Shown here: positions 60,138 through 64,000 of the stretch, piece by piece
Numbering within the stretch: position 1 is the first letter of the stretch
Layout: every line of letters starts with the position of its first letter
Source of the DNA: Glutamicibacter sp. B1
Lineage (GTDB): Bacteria; Actinomycetota; Actinomycetes; Actinomycetales; Micrococcaceae
Length of the DNA: 64,000 bases
Reading direction: 5' to 3'
Assembly (NCBI RefSeq): GCF_039602135.1
Contig: NZ_CP125942.1
Location: 1,798,001-1,862,000, forward strand
Position numbers and translations under genes: made by a program
The notes under the pieces: generated by a model
What the model saw: the letters and a program-made list of their open reading frames with translations, nothing else
What the model was told of the DNA's origin: nothing
The model's database searches: none

Positions 60138-62156
60138 ATGGTTATGCAAAATCCGCTCCTCACACCCAGCGCCATGCCCTACCAGTGGCCGGCCTTCGAT
60201 ATCCTCACTGCCGAGCACTACTTGGAGGCGGCTCAACTTGGCGCCGCGGAACAGCGCACCGAAATACAGCGCATCGTCGACGAGGCCGAAACACCAACGT
60301 TTAGCAATACGTTCTTGGCTCTGGAATCCAGCGGACAAACGCTACGTCGTGCCTTGATGACCTACTTCAGTGTCCTTTCTGCTCATGGAACGGAACCGAT
60401 TAGGGCGATCCAGACAGAGATGTCTTCGATTTACAGCGCTCAAGAAGACGAAATCTACCTAAATCAATCCTTGTACTCGCGTTTACAAAGTGTTGATTGT
60501 TCTGACTTGGTCGGTGAGGATGCCCGACTGGCAGAGCAAATTCTTCAAGAATTCAAGCTCTCGGGCGCTGGTCTGGACGAAGCCCAGAAGACGCAATTGA
60601 AACAGCTCAACGCTGAACTGTCCGAACTCTCGAGCACCTTCTCAAATCGTGTATTAGAGAATCAAAATGCTCACGCAGTTCTTTTCGACTCCGCTGAAGA
60701 ACTTGATGGGCTCTCGGCTCAGGCCATCGAGTCGGCAGCGCAGGCAGCGAGGCAAGCTGGTCACGCATCGGGATATCTCTTGCCCTTGGTCTCCCCTACC
60801 CAACAGCCCGCGCTAGAGTCCTTGACCAATAGTGAGTCACGACGCAAGGTTTTCACCGCGTCCATTTCTCGTGGGCTTGATGAAAATCCGACTGTCGAGC
60901 TTGCAGCACAAATGGCCAAGCTTCGCGCCAAGCGGGCAGCGCTGCTTGGTTTTGCGAATCACGCCGAAACCGTGCTGGCACAGGCAACGGCACCATCGAC
61001 AGCGGCAGTCGAGCAACGACTTACAGAACTGACCAAGGCCGCCACCGCTAACGCTGATAAAGAAGCTGCCGTTCTAAGCAAGATCTCTGGCCTGGACGTG
61101 ACCGCGTGGGACTGGAAGTTCTACGCTAACCAGGTCTTGCGTGAGCAATACGCTGTAGATTCCGAATCGCTACGCAGCTACTTCGAACTTGATCGCGTGC
61201 TCTTCGACGGGGTCTTTGCCACCGCTACGAAGCTCTACGGAATTACCTTTACCGAGCGTTTCGATCTGCCTACCTATCACGAACAAGTTCGCGTATTTGA
61301 GGTCTTCGACGCGGATGGCAGCTCCCTTGCCATCTTCACCGGCGATTACCTCGCTCGTGACACGAAGAAGGGTGGCGCATGGATGACGAGTCTGCGCGAT
61401 GCCGCCTCATACTTGGATGAGCGCCCCATTGTCACTAACACGTTGAATATCTCGGCGCCTGCACCGGGCGATCCAATCCTGCTGACCTTGGACGAGACCA
61501 ATACACTTTTCCACGAGTTCGGACACGCTCTACACGGCATGTTCTCCAACGGAAAATATGCTTCTCTTTCTGGAACGTCGGTCCCCCGCGACTTTGTCGA
61601 GTTCCCCTCGCAAGTTAATGAAATGTGGGTCTTGGATGAGCAGGTTCTTCCGAATTATGCGGTGCACCATGAGACCGGCGAGCCATTAGATCAGGAGACG
61701 ATCAGCAAGGTTCGAGCAGCCGGGTTGTGGGGACAGGGCTTTGCCACAACAGAATATTTGGCTGCCAGCGTGCTGGACTGGGCATGGCACACCATCAGCT
61801 CAGATACCGTGATTGATGACCCAGTAGCGTTTGAACAGCAGGTTCTTGCGGACGCCGGATTCAATACAGAGCTGATTCCGCCACGCTACCGCACCGGTTA
61901 TTTCCAGCACATTTTTGCTAACGGATACTCCGCTGGCTACTACTCCTATATTTGGAGTGAAGTACTCGATGCCGACACTGTGCAGTGGTTCGAGGAAAAT
62001 GGTGGCCTCATGCGCGAAAATGGTAATCGGTTCCGAGAAGAACTGCTCTCGCGCGGAAATACGCGCGACCCCCTTGAGTCCTATGAATTGTTCCGTGGCC
62101 GCACTGCACGGGTTGAACCGTTGTTGCGCCGTCGAGGATTGGTGAACGCAGAATAA
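60138..62156 (+). CDS. M3 family metallopeptidase (Dcp/OpdA-like)
   Basis: A 672-residue cytoplasmic zinc oligopeptidase. The metal-binding helix is HEFGH (His459, Glu460, His463) in LFHEFGHALHGMFSN, with the downstream Glu in FPSQVNEMWV and a GYSAGYYSYIWSEVLD segment typical of peptidyl-dipeptidase Dcp and oligopeptidase A. No signal peptide is present. The start could be 60138 or 60144, and no strong ribosome binding site is seen. It overlaps the following GNAT gene by one base. Confidence 0.94.
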   Translation: MVMQNPLLTPSAMPYQWPAFDILTAEHYLEAAQLGAAEQRTEIQRIVDEAETPTFSNTFLALESSGQTLRRALMTYFSVLSAHGTEPIRAIQTEMSSIYSAQEDEIYLNQSLYSRLQSVDCSDLVGEDARLAEQILQEFKLSGAGLDEAQKTQLKQLNAELSELSSTFSNRVLENQNAHAVLFDSAEELDGLSAQAIESAAQAARQAGHASGYLLPLVSPTQQPALESLTNSESRRKVFTASISRGLDENPTVELAAQMAKLRAKRAALLGFANHAETVLAQATAPSTAAVEQRLTELTKAATANADKEAAVLSKISGLDVTAWDWKFYANQVLREQYAVDSESLRSYFELDRVLFDGVFATATKLYGITFTERFDLPTYHEQVRVFEVFDADGSSLAIFTGDYLARDTKKGGAWMTSLRDAASYLDERPIVTNTLNISAPAPGDPILLTLDETNTLFHEFGHALHGMFSNGKYASLSGTSVPRDFVEFPSQVNEMWVLDEQVLPNYAVHHETGEPLDQETISKVRAAGLWGQGFATTEYLAASVLDWAWHTISSDTVIDDPVAFEQQVLADAGFNTELIPPRYRTGYFQHIFANGYSAGYYSYIWSEVLDADTVQWFEENGGLMRENGNRFREELLSRGNTRDPLESYELFRGRTARVEPLLRRRGLVNAE

Positions 62157-62920
62157 TGACGACGATTGCCTCCGCACAGGAAGCACTGAGCCACTGGCAC
62201 CAGGCGCTGGCCGTGGCCACCGGTGGAAAGATCTTTACCACTCATGGATGCTCGTGGGCTTGGCAGCCGGTACGCAAGCGGCTGATCCTACTTTTCCCTG
62301 AAAACGCTGAGCAGGCTGGGCTTCGCCCTGCCTTGGCAGAGGGCCACCGACTTGGCGCCCGTCGAGTGGAAGCCTGGGTTAATTCAGGAGCCGACCCTAC
62401 TGAACTCAAGGCCGCCGGATTCTCCGACAACGCCCAAGTTTCATGGCATGCCGGACCACTAGCTATCCCCATGGATCGCTGGGCAGGCAAGATCCGCTTG
62501 GGTAATAACGTGCCGGAAGCAAGCGGCGCTGATGCTGCAGAGCTCAACGTGACGAACCTCTGGCGAGACCCCAGCAGCCAACTCTCCAGTGGTCACCCGG
62601 CGTTGCGACGCGTTGAGCATGCTCTGGCGCGCACCGACGACGGCGAAATTGTCGGACGTGGATTCGCTCAGCAAGGTTTGGGTGGCCAGCTGATGGTTCA
62701 TTCATTGGCAGTGGGGAAACAGCAGCGTCGACAGGGCATCGGTACCGCCTTGCTTCATGGGCTTTCCCGCTCGATGATCAATCCGCTGTCTCCCCCAGAT
62801 GAAGAAGTCGCCGTGGAGCTTTTGGCCGCGGCTACCCCATCAAGCGCTGATTTCTTCACCGCCAATGGCCTGAAGCTTCTGGGGCGTGGACGTCATATGG
62901 TTCTGCGGTCCTGGGCCTAA
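62156..62920 (+). CDS. GNAT family acetyltransferase-like protein
   Basis: A 254-residue protein with a C-terminal GNAT core: VHSLAVGKQQRRQGIGTALLHGL contains the acetyl-CoA loop (Q190-G196), followed by a segment ending DFFTANGLKLLGRGRHMVLR. The N-terminal half (about 1-120) is a diverged GNAT-like copy with GLRPALAEGHRLGARRVEAW. The substrate is unknown. Its ATG overlaps the M3 peptidase stop (TAATG), implying coupled translation, and a strong terminator follows. Confidence 0.85.
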   Translation: MTTIASAQEALSHWHQALAVATGGKIFTTHGCSWAWQPVRKRLILLFPENAEQAGLRPALAEGHRLGARRVEAWVNSGADPTELKAAGFSDNAQVSWHAGPLAIPMDRWAGKIRLGNNVPEASGADAAELNVTNLWRDPSSQLSSGHPALRRVEHALARTDDGEIVGRGFAQQGLGGQLMVHSLAVGKQQRRQGIGTALLHGLSRSMINPLSPPDEEVAVELLAAATPSSADFFTANGLKLLGRGRHMVLRSWA

Positions 62921-62947
62921 AGCTCGGCACCCTTCCAACACCCCAAG

Positions 62948-62992
62948 AGCTATAGGGCCACCGGATTCGTCCGGTGGCCCGATAGCTGTTTT
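62948..62992 (+). terminator. terminator after the GNAT gene
   Basis: An inner 11-bp perfect stem (62955-62965 with 62970-62980) with a TTCG tetraloop is extended by an outer AGCTAT/ATAGCT stem and followed by GTTTTTC. Confidence 0.9.
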
Positions 62993-63000
62993 TCTTGTAT

Positions 63001-63561
63001 TTACTGCTGGTGTTTTACTCGATACACGAGCCTGGCAAAAGGCCCAGCTTGTCTAGCTTCAGTGAGTGCTAACCGTTCGCTGCCGATATTTCGTGGCAGT
63101 AACGCGGCACCACCGCTCAGAACTGCCGGAGCGACTGTCATTGCCAACGTGTCGATAACATCGATATCGAAGAACTGCCCGAGTAATTCTCCGCCGCCAA
63201 GGACCCAAATATTTTTGTCTCCGGCTACGTCACGGATCTCTGGCAAATTTTCTTCCACAGATCCGCTGACCATTCGTACATCCGCACCCTGAGGTACTGG
63301 CAAGTTACGAGAGGTGAAAACAAAGGTGGTGACGCCAGGATAGTACTCCTGCCACTTTTCTGGGTGTTCGATAAGTTGCTCGTTCTCGAGCATCCACAGG
63401 TAGGTATTGGCGCCTTCGACATGGACTCCCACGTTCTTCGGGAGTAAGTCCGGATCCGGTTCTTGAGCTCCAGGGACCTCAAAGAGCCACTTCAAGCTAT
63501 GATTTTCATCGGCCAAGAATCCATTTAGTGTGACCGCCGCGTCGAAGATGATTTCGCTCAT
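63001..63561 (-). CDS. dihydrofolate reductase-like (RibD C-terminal) protein
   Basis: 186 residues from the ATG at 63561; the longer frame to 63603 is rejected. A RibD_C/DHFR-fold reductase pattern is visible: MSEIIFDAAVTLNGFLAD at the start, TTFVFTSRNLPVP, the dinucleotide loop KNIWVLGGGELLGQFF and DVIDTLAMTVAPAVLSGGAALLP near the end. Such proteins usually reduce pyrimidine or related substrates with NAD(P)H; the substrate here is unknown. Its 3' end is just past the GNAT terminator. Confidence 0.85.
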   Translation of the reverse strand: MSEIIFDAAVTLNGFLADENHSLKWLFEVPGAQEPDPDLLPKNVGVHVEGANTYLWMLENEQLIEHPEKWQEYYPGVTTFVFTSRNLPVPQGADVRMVSGSVEENLPEIRDVAGDKNIWVLGGGELLGQFFDIDVIDTLAMTVAPAVLSGGAALLPRNIGSERLALTEARQAGPFARLVYRVKHQQ

Positions 63562-63626
63562 GCATGTCAGTCTGCCACATCGAGAATGCTGGCCTTTGGC
63601 CATTGACTGTTGGTGGGCTCCCAGTA

Positions 63627-64000
63627 CTAGTCCACCTCAACAATGGGTGAATAATGCGAGGCATCCCCGATGACTGAATAACTCGGTTTCCCTGCCACAC
63701 TTCGAGGAATGTCGCCGGCAACGGTGATGCGATTAAGCTTGCGTGGCGCGCGACTGTAATTATCAACCGCGTAGTGCTGAGTGATTCGGTTGTCGAAGAG
63801 CACCAACTGACCTGGCTCCCAAGTCACTCGTACCACGTGTTCTGGTCGTGTCACATGACTTTGGAGCAGACGCAGTAGGTCTGTTGATTCGTAGGGAGAC
63901 ACCCCGACGATCTTCACGTGCCTCGCGAAGGTTCCTATAAACAGGCCTTTTTCTCCTGTTAGTGGGTGGACACGTACTACTGGATGGACCGTGCGGTACT
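63627..64000 (-). CDS. TauD/TfdA family 2-oxoglutarate-dependent dioxygenase, C-terminal fragment
   Basis: The gene runs off the right edge of the window, so only the last 123 codons or so are seen. The frame is open to 64000 and includes YRTVHPVVRVHPLTGEKGLF, upstream of any start in the window. Conserved elements are VRVHPLTGEKGLF, the WEPGQLVLFDNRITQHYAVD segment holding the distal metal-binding His, and the downstream SRAPRKLNRITVAGD with the 2-oxoglutarate-binding Arg. The family hydroxylates taurine, sulfate esters, phenoxy acids and similar compounds; substrate is unknown. Confidence 0.88.
   Translation of the reverse strand, partial: YRTVHPVVRVHPLTGEKGLFIGTFARHVKIVGVSPYESTDLLRLLQSHVTRPEHVVRVTWEPGQLVLFDNRITQHYAVDNYSRAPRKLNRITVAGDIPRSVAGKPSYSVIGDASHYSPIVEVD

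Overview
The window is a densely coded, mostly syntenic stretch of an actinobacterial chromosome, most likely from the Micrococcaceae (an Arthrobacter/Glutamicibacter-like organism). This is inferred from gene order (leuS-degV-comEA; mihF-gmk-rpoZ-coaBC-metK-priA; pyrR-pyrB-pyrC-PH-carA-carB-pyrF; rpsD-DUF948-alaS-ruvX-mltG-aro-efp-nusB; rel-secF-secD-yajC-ruvBAC-yebC-pdxT), from lineage-typical proteins (actinobacterial integration host factor, a PriA without helicase motifs, a DUF222/HNH protein) and from a moderately high GC content. Species assignment is not possible from sequence reading alone. No rRNA, tRNA, CRISPR array, insertion sequence or prophage was recognised.

Layout, left to right. 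1-3745: the start of a comEA-like gene, degV and leuS, all on the minus strand; leuS has a leader with two hairpins. 3977-5881: a DUF222/HNH endonuclease-like protein. 5973-11983: a glycerol block, with glpD-glpF-glpK on the minus strand and a divergent SorC/DeoR-type regulator and alpha/beta hydrolase on the plus strand. 11980-17780: a housekeeping operon for DNA replication, SAM and CoA synthesis, RNA polymerase omega, guanylate kinase and the nucleoid protein mIHF. 17926-26598: the complete de novo UMP operon up to OMP decarboxylase except pyrD and pyrE, with a recognisable PyrR RNA-binding hairpin next to the pyrR ribosome binding site. 26827-27387: a DinB/DUF664 protein. 27538-40568: nusB, efp, a TPR protein, four shikimate genes, mltG, ruvX, alaS, two small membrane proteins, rpsD and rarA. 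40648-42673: dtd and a PadR/HAAS-type membrane protein pair with two candidate operators. 42896-46176: aspS and hisS. 46319-48361: a DUF349 protein and an orphan AbiEi-like protein. 48382-57992: the bifunctional (p)ppGpp enzyme, the SecDF-YajC accessory translocon, RuvABC, YebC and PdxT. 58228-64000: an accessory tail with a DUF6226 protein, a CapA lipoprotein, an M3 peptidase coupled to a GNAT protein, a RibD/DHFR-fold reductase and the end of a TauD-family dioxygenase.

Most genes form long same-strand transcription units with 1-8 nt overlaps (carA/carB, carB/pyrF, pyrC/PH protein, pyrB/pyrR, alaS/ruvX, secD/secF, efp/nusB), and several clear hairpin terminators separate the units. Two places look like breaks in otherwise conserved synteny: the end of priA, where a glycerol block and convergent hydrolase stand where fmt normally follows, and upstream of pdxT, where pdxS is absent. 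I did not find convincing evidence of a wholly new biological system. The observations most worth testing are the pyr leader hairpin, the leuS leader attenuator-like structure, the PadR/double-HAAS locus with two different dyads, the glp dyads with a variant aquaporin NPA box, and a 12-bp palindrome shared by the ruvAB and alaS upstream regions.
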